In this document: piece by piece, positions 33,028 to 43,136 of the stretch | How positions within the stretch are numbered: the stretch's first letter is position 1 | How the letters are laid out: each line of letters opens with the position of its first letter | Assembly (NCBI RefSeq): GCF_023276405.1 | Contig: NZ_JALRMO010000001.1 | Location: 2,542,001 to 2,606,000 of the forward strand | Length of the DNA stretch: 64,000 nucleotides | Source of the DNA: Paenibacillus hamazuiensis | Lineage (GTDB): Bacteria > Bacillota > Bacilli > Paenibacillales > NBRC-103111 | Reading direction: 5' to 3' | Position numbers and translations under genes: made by a program | Notes under the pieces: model-generated | The model's database searches: none | The model's input: the letters and a program-made list of their open reading frames with translations, nothing else | What the model was told of the DNA's origin: nothing

Positions 33028-33915
33028 ATGAATCTGCATGCATTGCGCTTATTCCACGTGATAGCTTCCACAGGAAGCGTGACCCGCGCTTCAGAATTAT
33101 TGAATATTAGTCAGCCTGCTATTACTGCGCAGATGAAGAAGTTTGAAAAAGAATTGTCTCTTTCTCTTATTAAACCTCGAGGAAGAGGGATTGCACTAAC
33201 GGATGCGGGCGAAAAGCTTTCATTACTCGCCGACAGACTTTTTGCGGCAGAACGGCAAATCGAGCAATTCTGTCAAGAGTACCGCGATGGTACGAATGGA
33301 CATATTCGAATCGCGGCGACGTATTTGCCCGCTCATTTTCTTCTCCCGACCTGGATTGGAAAATTCAAACGGCAATATGAGCAAGTAGAAATGACTATTA
33401 CGACAACCAATTCAAGCGATGCCTTGAAGCAGCTTTTGAATATGGAAGTTGATTTAGCTATTTATGGCGGCTTGCCGGAAAAATATCCGAATTCGATTTT
33501 GGCGGAAGAATTGTTTCGGGACGAATTATGGTTTGTTGTCGCACCAAGTCACGGATTTGCGAATCGGCAAGTTACATTATCCGAGATGATGCAGGTGCCT
33601 TTTGTGATGCGCGAGGTTGGAAGTTCAACGAGAGAAAGATTACTGGCATTATGCCGAACATACAGTGCACCTTCCCCGAGAATTACCCTGCAATTCAACG
33701 GTTTGCATGAAGCGATAACAGCAGTCATTGCCGGATATGGAGCAAACTTCATTTCTTCCCTGGTTGTGCGTGAATATGTTGAGCGCGGCGAATTATCTCG
33801 CGTTTATGTCGAAGGTGTACACTTACAAAATACAATCGCCGTATGTACACGAAAAGATGAACCATTACCTGCGGTCGTCACGAATTTCTTGAAGTTGATT
33901 CAGGAGGGCGCCTAG
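33028..33915 (+). CDS. LysR-family transcriptional regulator
   Basis: 295 residues: an N-terminal winged helix (LHALRLFHVIASTGSVTRAS, ELLNISQPAITAQMKKFEKE) and a two-lobed substrate-binding domain starting near GHIRIAATYLPAHFLLP. AAGGAGGATC lies before the ATG. The 158 bases shared with the divergent oxidase gene are very AT-rich and should hold both promoters and the LysR site. Probable target: the divergent PdxH/PhzG-like gene. Confidence 0.93.
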   Translation: MNLHALRLFHVIASTGSVTRASELLNISQPAITAQMKKFEKELSLSLIKPRGRGIALTDAGEKLSLLADRLFAAERQIEQFCQEYRDGTNGHIRIAATYLPAHFLLPTWIGKFKRQYEQVEMTITTTNSSDALKQLLNMEVDLAIYGGLPEKYPNSILAEELFRDELWFVVAPSHGFANRQVTLSEMMQVPFVMREVGSSTRERLLALCRTYSAPSPRITLQFNGLHEAITAVIAGYGANFISSLVVREYVERGELSRVYVEGVHLQNTIAVCTRKDEPLPAVVTNFLKLIQEGA

Positions 33916-33931
33916 GTGTTGCAAACAGTTT

Positions 33932-33960
33932 TAAAAAAAATAGCACCTTTACAGGTGCTG
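33932..33960 (-). terminator. Rho-independent terminator of the rifampin phosphotransferase gene
   Basis: On the minus strand AGCACCT pairs with AGGTGCT around GTAA (33942-33959), followed by ATTTTTTTTA. It lies between the convergent LysR and phosphotransferase genes. Confidence 0.85.
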
Positions 33961-33974
33961 TTACCAATCAGCCA

Positions 33975-36590
<2,616 letters not shown>

Positions 36591-36743
36591 TCAAATCTCT
36601 CCTCACCATTAAATTGAGAAAAAACATTTGACAAGAGCTTACCGGCATGGTACACTTAAAGTGTAAGATGCACTAATTATGTCCATGTAATAAACAAAGA
36701 TGTAATCTGATTATATCATCATGTCTGTTTATATGCAATTATA

Positions 36744-36776
36744 AGAACCTGACGAAAATACCCAGGTTCTTTTTTT
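36744..36776 (+). terminator. Orphan plus-strand terminator upstream of rph
   Basis: AGAACCTG (36744-36751) pairs with CAGGTTCT (36763-36770), followed by T7. No annotated plus-strand gene precedes it. It might end an antisense or small RNA, or insulate the downstream small peptide gene. Confidence 0.7.
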
Positions 36777-36845
36777 CATTTTCCGCATCTGAACTCCGTT
36801 ACTGCCTAGTTCCCCGGCAGTCCTATCCTTTACCATCTCAATTCC

Positions 36846-36890
36846 CATTACTTTTCATAACTATAAATTCATTACTTTTCATAACCATAA
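36846..36890 (+). repeat. Two tandem 21-bp repeats upstream of a small peptide gene
   Basis: CATTACTTTTCATAACTATA(A) at 36846-36866 is repeated with one change at 36870-36890 (period 24). The repeats sit just before a TTGACA at 36892, although the best -35/-10 pair nearby is TTGATG-N17-TATCCT (36914-36942). They probably form a regulator binding array. Confidence 0.55.
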
Positions 36891-36961
36891 TTTGACACCA
36901 ATCGACCTCCCGGTTGATGTATATTATCTCTGTAACTATCCTATTAAATGGAGTGAGTGAT

Positions 36962-37120
36962 ATGGAGAAAAAAGTTTATTCCAAACCTCTAGTTTGCTCT
37001 CATGAACAGATTTCTTTCGAAACATTGCTTTCGTGCAAACCACCGAATATTCCAGGCCAAACCTTACCGGATGGCACACCTGTATGTCTGCGTCCGGACG
37101 GTACATGGTTCCCCAGATAA
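36962..37120 (+). CDS. Small 52-residue peptide, possibly a RiPP-like precursor
   Basis: Sequence starts MEKKVYSKPLVCSHEQISFE and continues TLLSCKPPNIPGQTLPDGTP to a basic end FPR. The N-terminal KK-x-Y-x-KP-x-[LV] motif resembles the recognition segment of lasso and other small precursor peptides, and the C-terminal half has Cys, Gly and Pro. There are three Cys in total. GGAGTG lies before the ATG; the frame extends to 36914 without support. No maturation or export gene is adjacent. A strong stem-loop follows directly. Function unknown. Confidence 0.7.
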   Translation: MEKKVYSKPLVCSHEQISFETLLSCKPPNIPGQTLPDGTPVCLRPDGTWFPR

Positions 37121-37128
37121 AAAATCAA

Positions 37129-37164
37129 AAGCCCTTCGGGTTCATTTACCCGCAGGGCTTATTG
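37129..37164 (+). terminator. Stem-loop terminator of the small peptide gene
   Basis: AAGCCCT-TCGGGT (37129-37141) pairs with ACCCG-CAGGGCTT (37148-37160). The following T run is weak (ATTG). Confidence 0.7.
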
Positions 37165-37189
37165 CTTTCAGCGAGACATATCCGAAGAT

Positions 37190-37312
37190 TTACGATCCTG
37201 GACAGTTATATTGAATGTCAGGACTGCTCATCTCCCCCCAGGAAATATGAATGTAATCCAGGTTTTGTTCAGCCAGCACATCAACGAAATGAAGTGTATC
37301 GGCCATGGTGAT
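37190..37312 (-). pseudogene. Remnant of an NADH:flavin oxidoreductase (old yellow enzyme family)
   Basis: The minus strand reads ITMADTLHFVDVLAEQNLDY, then IHISWGEMSSPDIQYNCPGS and a stop. The TL-x-x-VD-x-LA-x-x-x-LDYIH-x-S pattern is the conserved strand-loop of OYE-family enzymes such as YqiG. Only about 40 residues remain, wedged between the small peptide gene and the response regulator. Identification is from pattern recognition alone. Confidence 0.4.
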
Positions 37313-37317
37313 CCGGA

Positions 37318-38934
37318 TTACTTGCTGATTCGATTTAAAAATTGTTTGGGTGTAAACCCCGTACTTTGCTTAAAGACTTTAAAAAAGTAATTATAGTTGG
37401 AAAACCCGACCTTTTGATAAATCTCTGTGACCCTTCGATTCCCGGCTTCCATCATTTGCAGCGATCTCTTGATCCGAACCCCGTTCAAATATTCGATGAA
37501 CGGGATGCCCGTCTCCTCCCGAAAAATTCTGCTCAAATACGATGCGGTAATTCCTGCATGGTCCGCCACCTCTTCCAAAGATACGGGCCGCTGATAATGA
37601 TCGGAAGCATATCGGATCGCGGCTCGAACGTGCACCGAATAATGACCGTCTCGATGATCCTCCTTTAATTGGCCCAGCAATAGGGCGAATAATTTGACCA
37701 CCCTTTCCGTCATTTCCTCCCAATCGTATTGCAGTGCCGGTTCGAGCAGGAGTTGCCGTGACGTTTCCGCGATCTGCAGCTGCGTTACCCCTAATTTGCG
37801 ACCGATTTTTCCTGCCAAGCCTATAAGCTCGCGGACGACGAACCCCCTCGACGAATTGTTCCGCACGCCTGAAAATATGCTGCGCAGCAGCTGTTCCACG
37901 TAAGCCTCATTGCACTGTTCGACGGCCCCCAGCAGCTCCTTCTCCTGTTGAATCGATAACGCGCACTCCGACATGTCCGAGGTTGCCCGGTGCCCCGCCA
38001 AGTAAGCCCGTATCCCTACATCCTTCTCCAAAGGGAGGCGCGCTTTTTGATAGGAGGCGGCAATGGCTTGCAAATCCGAAAATACCGAACTGAAGCCCGG
38101 CAATATTCGCAAATTTGTCGCTAATCGCACGGAATGCTCGATTCTTTGGGTTACCGTCTTCAGCGTGCTGAGGATCTGATGCTCACTGCGCACTTTTTCC
38201 GGAAAGGCCAGAAGCAAAATAAAGGCCCCTTGCTCCAGAGGAGCAACGATTCCGGCTGTAAATTCGCCGATGCTTTGCTGGCATAAATCGGTCACCGATC
38301 GCAGCAGGCGATTTTTTCCAAGATCCGTTTCCATTTCTTCTATCAGCATATAATTCGCAACTTGCAGTGCGGCAACGACAAGCCGAGGATTCGCACCTAC
38401 ATTGCTTGAAAAATAATGGCTGAGGTGAAGGAGTGTCGTCTCCCTGTTCTCGTCAATCCCCATTAGCAAGTCGCGCAGATCGTTCCGAATAGCTGAGAGC
38501 CGGATCACATTCCAACTGGCCGTACGGCGGGATTCTTCGCTCTTGATCAACTCCTCTTCCGTAATGGCGCCGGCTACCCGCAGCAGCACTTCGATGAGGC
38601 GGTCAGCATTCATCCGATGCTTGAGCAAATAATCGACAGCACCGTTCTTAAGCGTTTCCCGGACATAGTCGTAATTGTCATGACTGCTCAGCACGATGAT
38701 TTTGATCTCCGGGTGCGAGCGCGCGATCTCTTTACATAATTGAACGCCGTCCATCCCGGGCATATGAATATCCAAAATGATGATATGAGGCTGCCGCTCG
38801 CGGATAAGTTCCAACGCGGCCAGGCCATTTGCAGCTTCCCCGCATATGGCGAATCCGTTTCTCTCCCAGTCGAGCAAAGTTCGTAAATCATTCCTGACCA
38901 GCAGCTCGTCGTCGACGATCATCACGTTGTACAT
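37318..38934 (-). CDS. YesN-type response regulator, AraC family
   Basis: 538 residues. The receiver domain starts MYNVMIVDDE, with phospho-acceptor Asp55 in IIILDIHMPGMDG and the conserved Lys in LLKHRM. A long middle region follows, then a C-terminal AraC double helix-turn-helix (VSLEEVADHAGITASYLSRI, IPFIEYLNGVRIKRSLQMME, VGFSNYNYFFKVFKQSTGF). It overlaps the end of the cognate kinase gene by 47 bases. Together they probably activate the downstream-to-upstream polysaccharide locus (41624-50140) in response to extracellular oligosaccharide. Confidence 0.93.
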   Translation of the reverse strand: MYNVMIVDDELLVRNDLRTLLDWERNGFAICGEAANGLAALELIRERQPHIIILDIHMPGMDGVQLCKEIARSHPEIKIIVLSSHDNYDYVRETLKNGAVDYLLKHRMNADRLIEVLLRVAGAITEEELIKSEESRRTASWNVIRLSAIRNDLRDLLMGIDENRETTLLHLSHYFSSNVGANPRLVVAALQVANYMLIEEMETDLGKNRLLRSVTDLCQQSIGEFTAGIVAPLEQGAFILLLAFPEKVRSEHQILSTLKTVTQRIEHSVRLATNLRILPGFSSVFSDLQAIAASYQKARLPLEKDVGIRAYLAGHRATSDMSECALSIQQEKELLGAVEQCNEAYVEQLLRSIFSGVRNNSSRGFVVRELIGLAGKIGRKLGVTQLQIAETSRQLLLEPALQYDWEEMTERVVKLFALLLGQLKEDHRDGHYSVHVRAAIRYASDHYQRPVSLEEVADHAGITASYLSRIFREETGIPFIEYLNGVRIKRSLQMMEAGNRRVTEIYQKVGFSNYNYFFKVFKQSTGFTPKQFLNRISK

Positions 38935-40735
38935 GGTCGTCCTCGTCCCCTTTCGAAAGCGGCAGCGTCAATTCCATGACGGTAAATAAATCGGGCTGGC
39001 TAAAAATTTCAATTCCATACGATTCTCCGTACACCATTCGTATCCGTTCATGTACGTTATGAATGCCTATGCCGCTGAAGCTTCCGCTTTTCGCCGGCCC
39101 TCCCTTTTTCTGAAGCAGCTTTTCGATTTGCTCTTCGTGCATTCCCTTCCCGTTATCCCTAACCTCCAGCTTCATCAGAGAGCCTTCCCTAAACACGCGG
39201 ACAGATACGATACCTCCCTGCTGCATGTGACCGATTCCGTGCAGCAGCGCATTTTCGACGATCGGCTGCAAAATAAACTTTAAAATTTTGCAATTCAAAA
39301 TTTCGGGCTCTGCCTGAATACTATACGAGAACTCATTCATATATTTATAAGTTTGTATCGTCATATAGCTGCGCACATAGTCCAATTCTTCGCGAAGCGT
39401 TACAAATTCCTTCGTGTTGCCGAGAACGCCGCGCAGCAAATCGATCAACGACGCCGTTACCTCGGAAATATTGTCCGCTTGGCGAATGTTGGCCATGTAT
39501 TTGATCGTATTAAGCGTATTATAAAGAAAATGCGGACGAATTTGCGCTTGCAGGGCTGCAAGCTCCGCATCCCGTTTTTGCTTCTCTTGAAGCTTGTTGT
39601 CTTCGATTAATTGCTTCAGCTGCAGGATCATGCTTTCAAATACTTCCTTCAGCTCGCCGACTTCGTCCTGTGAGGTAATTTTGGAAGGTATCAATAAATT
39701 TCCTTTCTTCACCCATAACATCGTGTTGCGAAGTCTTTTCAAGTTTTTTGTGATTTGAGAAGATAACGCAATGGAGACTAACAGAACAATAATAAAAATG
39801 AGGAGCACACCTTCAATAATTTGATTACGGAGCTTTGCCACGCCTTGTATCAAATTATGTTCGGGAATCGTCGCAATCGTAGTCCAGCCGGTGGTGATCG
39901 AGTTGTAGCTGACAATCAAGTTTAATTCCTTCTGCAGTATTTTTTCTTCGAGATAACTTGACGTAAGCGCTTTTTGATAAATAGATTCTAAAAAAGTCCC
40001 ATTTACATTATCGTATGGAAAACTGGAAGACGAGTTATAGATGAATTGACCGTTCGAATCGATTACATAAACGAAGCCGCCTTGCGATGTTTTAATATCA
40101 TAGGCATGTTCGATTACGTTATAATCGATATCGATCATTACTACCCCAATCACCTGCCGATTGTAACGAATCGATCTTCCAAAAGTGATGGTATCCGCCT
40201 GACCTGTCTCGCCGGCTGTTTGCTTGATCAGCACCTTCTGGCCGTCAGCATTGATGATTTTATCGATAAGCGGCCGGTTTAACAGCGATTTATCCATGTA
40301 GGGAGTGCCGGTATAGACGATTTTTCCGTTTTCCCCTACGACAGCAATTCGTTTAATGAAGGATTTGTAGGCGATCAGGGACTGTAAAAAATCCTCCGTC
40401 CGCTTTCTCTCCAAAAACCAATCATAGCTCACTTCATAATTCGGGCTTAACAACTCATCAATGACATTCGGTTTATTCGTAACGATAACCGAACCGATGT
40501 GGTCGACATCTTCAAAAAAGACGTTTAAATTTTTATCCGCATGTCTGAGGCTGTCAAGAACGTACCCCTTGGTATTCTGCTTCAAATTATCGATAAAATT
40601 CTGATACATCAAAGTACCGATCATAGTCAGTGAAAACAGCACAACCCCGTTGAAGGCAAGAAAGATTTTGGCTTGTATGCTCCTCTTGAAATTGAAGCAT
40701 CTGAACAGCATATTCAATAGATTTTGTTTGTTCAT
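38888..40735 (-). CDS. YesM-type sensor histidine kinase
   Basis: 615 residues: an N-terminal helix, an extracytoplasmic double-Cache-like sensor (about 40-290), a second helix, a HAMP domain, then the His_kinase domain with RPHFLYNTLN (His402) and an HATPase domain (ENALLHGIGHMQQGG, VRDNGKGM, GIGIHNVHERI). I start it at MNKQNLLNML (40735), just after the SDR stop; the frame extends to 40849 inside the SDR gene without support. It forms a two-component system with the overlapping YesN-like gene. Confidence 0.93.
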   Translation of the reverse strand: MNKQNLLNMLFRCFNFKRSIQAKIFLAFNGVVLFSLTMIGTLMYQNFIDNLKQNTKGYVLDSLRHADKNLNVFFEDVDHIGSVIVTNKPNVIDELLSPNYEVSYDWFLERKRTEDFLQSLIAYKSFIKRIAVVGENGKIVYTGTPYMDKSLLNRPLIDKIINADGQKVLIKQTAGETGQADTITFGRSIRYNRQVIGVVMIDIDYNVIEHAYDIKTSQGGFVYVIDSNGQFIYNSSSSFPYDNVNGTFLESIYQKALTSSYLEEKILQKELNLIVSYNSITTGWTTIATIPEHNLIQGVAKLRNQIIEGVLLIFIIVLLVSIALSSQITKNLKRLRNTMLWVKKGNLLIPSKITSQDEVGELKEVFESMILQLKQLIEDNKLQEKQKRDAELAALQAQIRPHFLYNTLNTIKYMANIRQADNISEVTASLIDLLRGVLGNTKEFVTLREELDYVRSYMTIQTYKYMNEFSYSIQAEPEILNCKILKFILQPIVENALLHGIGHMQQGGIVSVRVFREGSLMKLEVRDNGKGMHEEQIEKLLQKKGGPAKSGSFSGIGIHNVHERIRMVYGESYGIEIFSQPDLFTVMELTLPLSKGDEDDHVQRDDRRRRAAGQE

Positions 40736-40740
40736 TGACG

Positions 40741-41493
40741 TTACCGGTCTCGCCTCATCAGGCTGAAGCTTTGTGCCGTCGGTCCGATATCCGGCTGCGA
40801 AGCGAGGAACAACGCCAGCGGCGCCACATCCTGCGGCTCTTTGATCCATTCTCCGATGGCGGCAAACCTTCCCTTGGGCGTTCCTTCGTCAGGACGATTG
40901 ACGATACCGCTCATCTCGGTGACGACAGGTCCGGGTATCAGCTCGTTGACGCTGATGTTAAAGGGCTTCAGCTCCTGGGCGAGCACCCGGGTCAGCATCC
41001 AAAGGCCCGCTTTCGAGCATGAGTAGGCCGAATCCCCTACGTTGCCTCTGTATCCCAAGCCGGAGCCGATCGTAATGATTTTGCCGGCGCCCCGCGCTTT
41101 TAAATGAGGGATGGCGGATTTGACGGTATAATAGGAACCGATCAAATTGACCTGCACCGTCCGCTCCCAAGCGGCCGGGTCGCTCTCTTCCACCGGATCT
41201 CCGGTCAAATTCGCTCCCGCGTTGACAACGACAATGTCCAGCCCGCCGAAAGCTTCAGTGGCGGCGGCAAACACGCTTTCCATCGCGGAAAGCTCGCAGA
41301 CATCGGCGGCGATCGCCAAAGCTTGCCCGCCGCGTGCCGCAATCATCGCGGCCGTTTCGTCGATTTCCGACCGGGTGCGGGCAACACAGCAGACGGAGGC
41401 CCCCGCTTCTGCGTAAGCCAAAGCGATAGCCCGGCCAATGCCGCGCCCTGCTCCCGTAATCACGGCCGCCCTCCCCTTCAGTTCTTCTCCCAT
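40741..41493 (-). CDS. Short-chain dehydrogenase/reductase
   Basis: 250 residues, classical SDR: TGAGRGIGRAIA (NAD(P) binding), NAG at VVNAGAN, catalytic Ser in TIGSGLGYRG, YSCSKAG (YxxxK). The exact substrate is unknown; context suggests a sugar or sugar-derived alcohol. GGGAGG precedes the ATG. It appears to head a separate unit with the histidine kinase and response regulator, five bases before the kinase start. The C terminus (SFSLMRRDR) is unusual because SDRs often end in a glycine-rich segment. Confidence 0.9.
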   Translation of the reverse strand: MGEELKGRAAVITGAGRGIGRAIALAYAEAGASVCCVARTRSEIDETAAMIAARGGQALAIAADVCELSAMESVFAAATEAFGGLDIVVVNAGANLTGDPVEESDPAAWERTVQVNLIGSYYTVKSAIPHLKARGAGKIITIGSGLGYRGNVGDSAYSCSKAGLWMLTRVLAQELKPFNISVNELIPGPVVTEMSGIVNRPDEGTPKGRFAAIGEWIKEPQDVAPLALFLASQPDIGPTAQSFSLMRRDR

Positions 41494-41588
41494 TTCTCCC
41501 GCCTCCCAGCCTTCAAAGGATATCCCTTGTCTATCCGAGCCTCTTTGAAGAAGAGCCCACCGCCGTCACGATGGGCACCTGCCATTAT

Positions 41589-41623
41589 TGTAAACGCTTG
41601 CCCAGGGGTTACACAATACAAGA
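41589..41623 (-). promoter_or_regulatory. Candidate promoter with overlapping cre-like site before the SDR-kinase-regulator unit
   Basis: On the minus strand TTGTGT, an 18-base spacer and TACAAT form a plausible promoter. Overlapping it, plus-strand TTGTAAACGCTTGCC (41589-41603) matches the CcpA cre consensus with about two mismatches. Confidence 0.45.
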
Positions 41624-43060
41624 TTACGGTTTTGCTATGATGAGGCTGTCAATCCAGGGGCCGCCATTTCCGTTTGTCTCGAGCTTGATGGTATTGGTTC
41701 CGGCATTTAATGTGACAGTCTGCGTGGAGCGGGTATAATTCCAATAATGGTCTCCCCAGTTATCCGTTCCGTTTCCTGTCGAGATAAAACCCAGGGCATT
41801 GTTGACCGCCACTCCGTTCACGGTAAGCTTCAAAGTTGTGGATGTGGATGTATCGTTGGTGTACCGGAACAACAGGTTGTAAGTCCCTGCAGCTGCAGCG
41901 GTGACGGTAAACTGGATGGAGTCTCCGGAATTGTTAACAAATTTCACATAGCCGGTACCCGAAAAACCATTAAAGTCGCTTTCGGCAGTAAACGTCGTTT
42001 TCACTGCCCCGGAAACCGTCGCATCCTCTGCTTGATAACGATCAGTCGGGTTATCCCCGGACGGAATGGCCAAAATCGTATTTGGACCTTCGGGAACCCC
42101 AAAATTGGGAGTATTGCCGTTCCAGATGACTTTTTGTATTCGGAGGCTGCGAATACCGGAGGAATTGTTTCCATGGAATATAAACCAATCTTCCGTTCCA
42201 TCGGTTGACTTGAACCAACCGTTATGACCGGGAGCCGTTATGCCGTTTGCCGCTTGGAAAACAGGTCCCGTCTTTGTCCATGAAGAGGCGTCCAGCAAAT
42301 TGCCGCTTGCGCTGGCTGTAAGCAGCCCCATGGAGTATGCTGAATTCTGACTTCCCGAGTAGCTGATATAAACATTGCCGTTCTTAACGAGCGCGCTGGG
42401 ACCTTCACACACCCCCACACCGGTAGCTCTTTCCCATGACTGGGTTGGCGCAGCGATCAGTGTGCGGGCAGAGTTGATCGTATACGGGTTGCTCATGGAA
42501 GCAATATAAATATGCTGATCGTGATTGGAGCCGTTCCACCCCGACCATGTAATGTAATATTGCCCGTTCACCTGAAATACATTGCTGTCCAGCGCAAACT
42601 CATCCGTGGAATCCGTGACCTTTCCGACATATGTCCATGTTCCCGTAAAGGGGTCCGGGGAAGTATTCTTCAAAACATAGTTTCTTCTCGTGCCCGATCC
42701 GTTGCTTCCCAGCAAAGAGGAGTAGTAGATATACCATACTCCGTCAAATTGCCTGATTTCAGGCGCCCAGATATCATGTTCGTTGCTGGGGAAACGGTAC
42801 ACGGTTTTTTGATCGCCATACATGATGTTAACCATGGACTTGGCCCTTCTTAAGACAATTTGCTTTCTTCCTTCGGTCTGAATCAAATAATAATTGCCGT
42901 CACTTGCCCTAAACACATCGGGATCTGCGGATCTGTGATATTTGATCGGGTTCGTAAATGTGGGCTGAATGCTTGCTTGCACCTGGGACGGATCTTGAAC
43001 CGGCCCGAAACTTGCAAGGCATAACAAAGCGATAAGTACCAACGATACTCTTTTCAACAT
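41624..43060 (-). CDS. Secreted GH43-type arabinan/xylan hydrolase with C-terminal CBM
   Basis: 478 residues: signal peptide (MLKRVSLVLIALLCLASFGP), a five-bladed GH43 propeller with base Asp in SADPDVFRASDG, pKa modulator Asp in FALDSNVF and acid Glu in CEGPSAL. A carbohydrate-binding module of the CBM6/35 type occupies about 345-478 (RYQAEDATVSGAV, GTGYVKFVNNSGDSIQFTV, GPWIDSLII). GGAGG lies eight bases before the ATG at 43060; the longer frame to 43123 has no support. It likely acts outside the cell on arabinose-containing polysaccharide, with products imported by the ABC system upstream. Confidence 0.9.
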   Translation of the reverse strand: MLKRVSLVLIALLCLASFGPVQDPSQVQASIQPTFTNPIKYHRSADPDVFRASDGNYYLIQTEGRKQIVLRRAKSMVNIMYGDQKTVYRFPSNEHDIWAPEIRQFDGVWYIYYSSLLGSNGSGTRRNYVLKNTSPDPFTGTWTYVGKVTDSTDEFALDSNVFQVNGQYYITWSGWNGSNHDQHIYIASMSNPYTINSARTLIAAPTQSWERATGVGVCEGPSALVKNGNVYISYSGSQNSAYSMGLLTASASGNLLDASSWTKTGPVFQAANGITAPGHNGWFKSTDGTEDWFIFHGNNSSGIRSLRIQKVIWNGNTPNFGVPEGPNTILAIPSGDNPTDRYQAEDATVSGAVKTTFTAESDFNGFSGTGYVKFVNNSGDSIQFTVTAAAAGTYNLLFRYTNDTSTSTTLKLTVNGVAVNNALGFISTGNGTDNWGDHYWNYTRSTQTVTLNAGTNTIKLETNGNGGPWIDSLIIAKP

Positions 43061-43136
43061 TTGTTGAACCTCCATATATATAGATCGGTTACCGCCATCT
43101 AATATGGCGCTTCGCCCGTTCATCGCGAAGATACGC

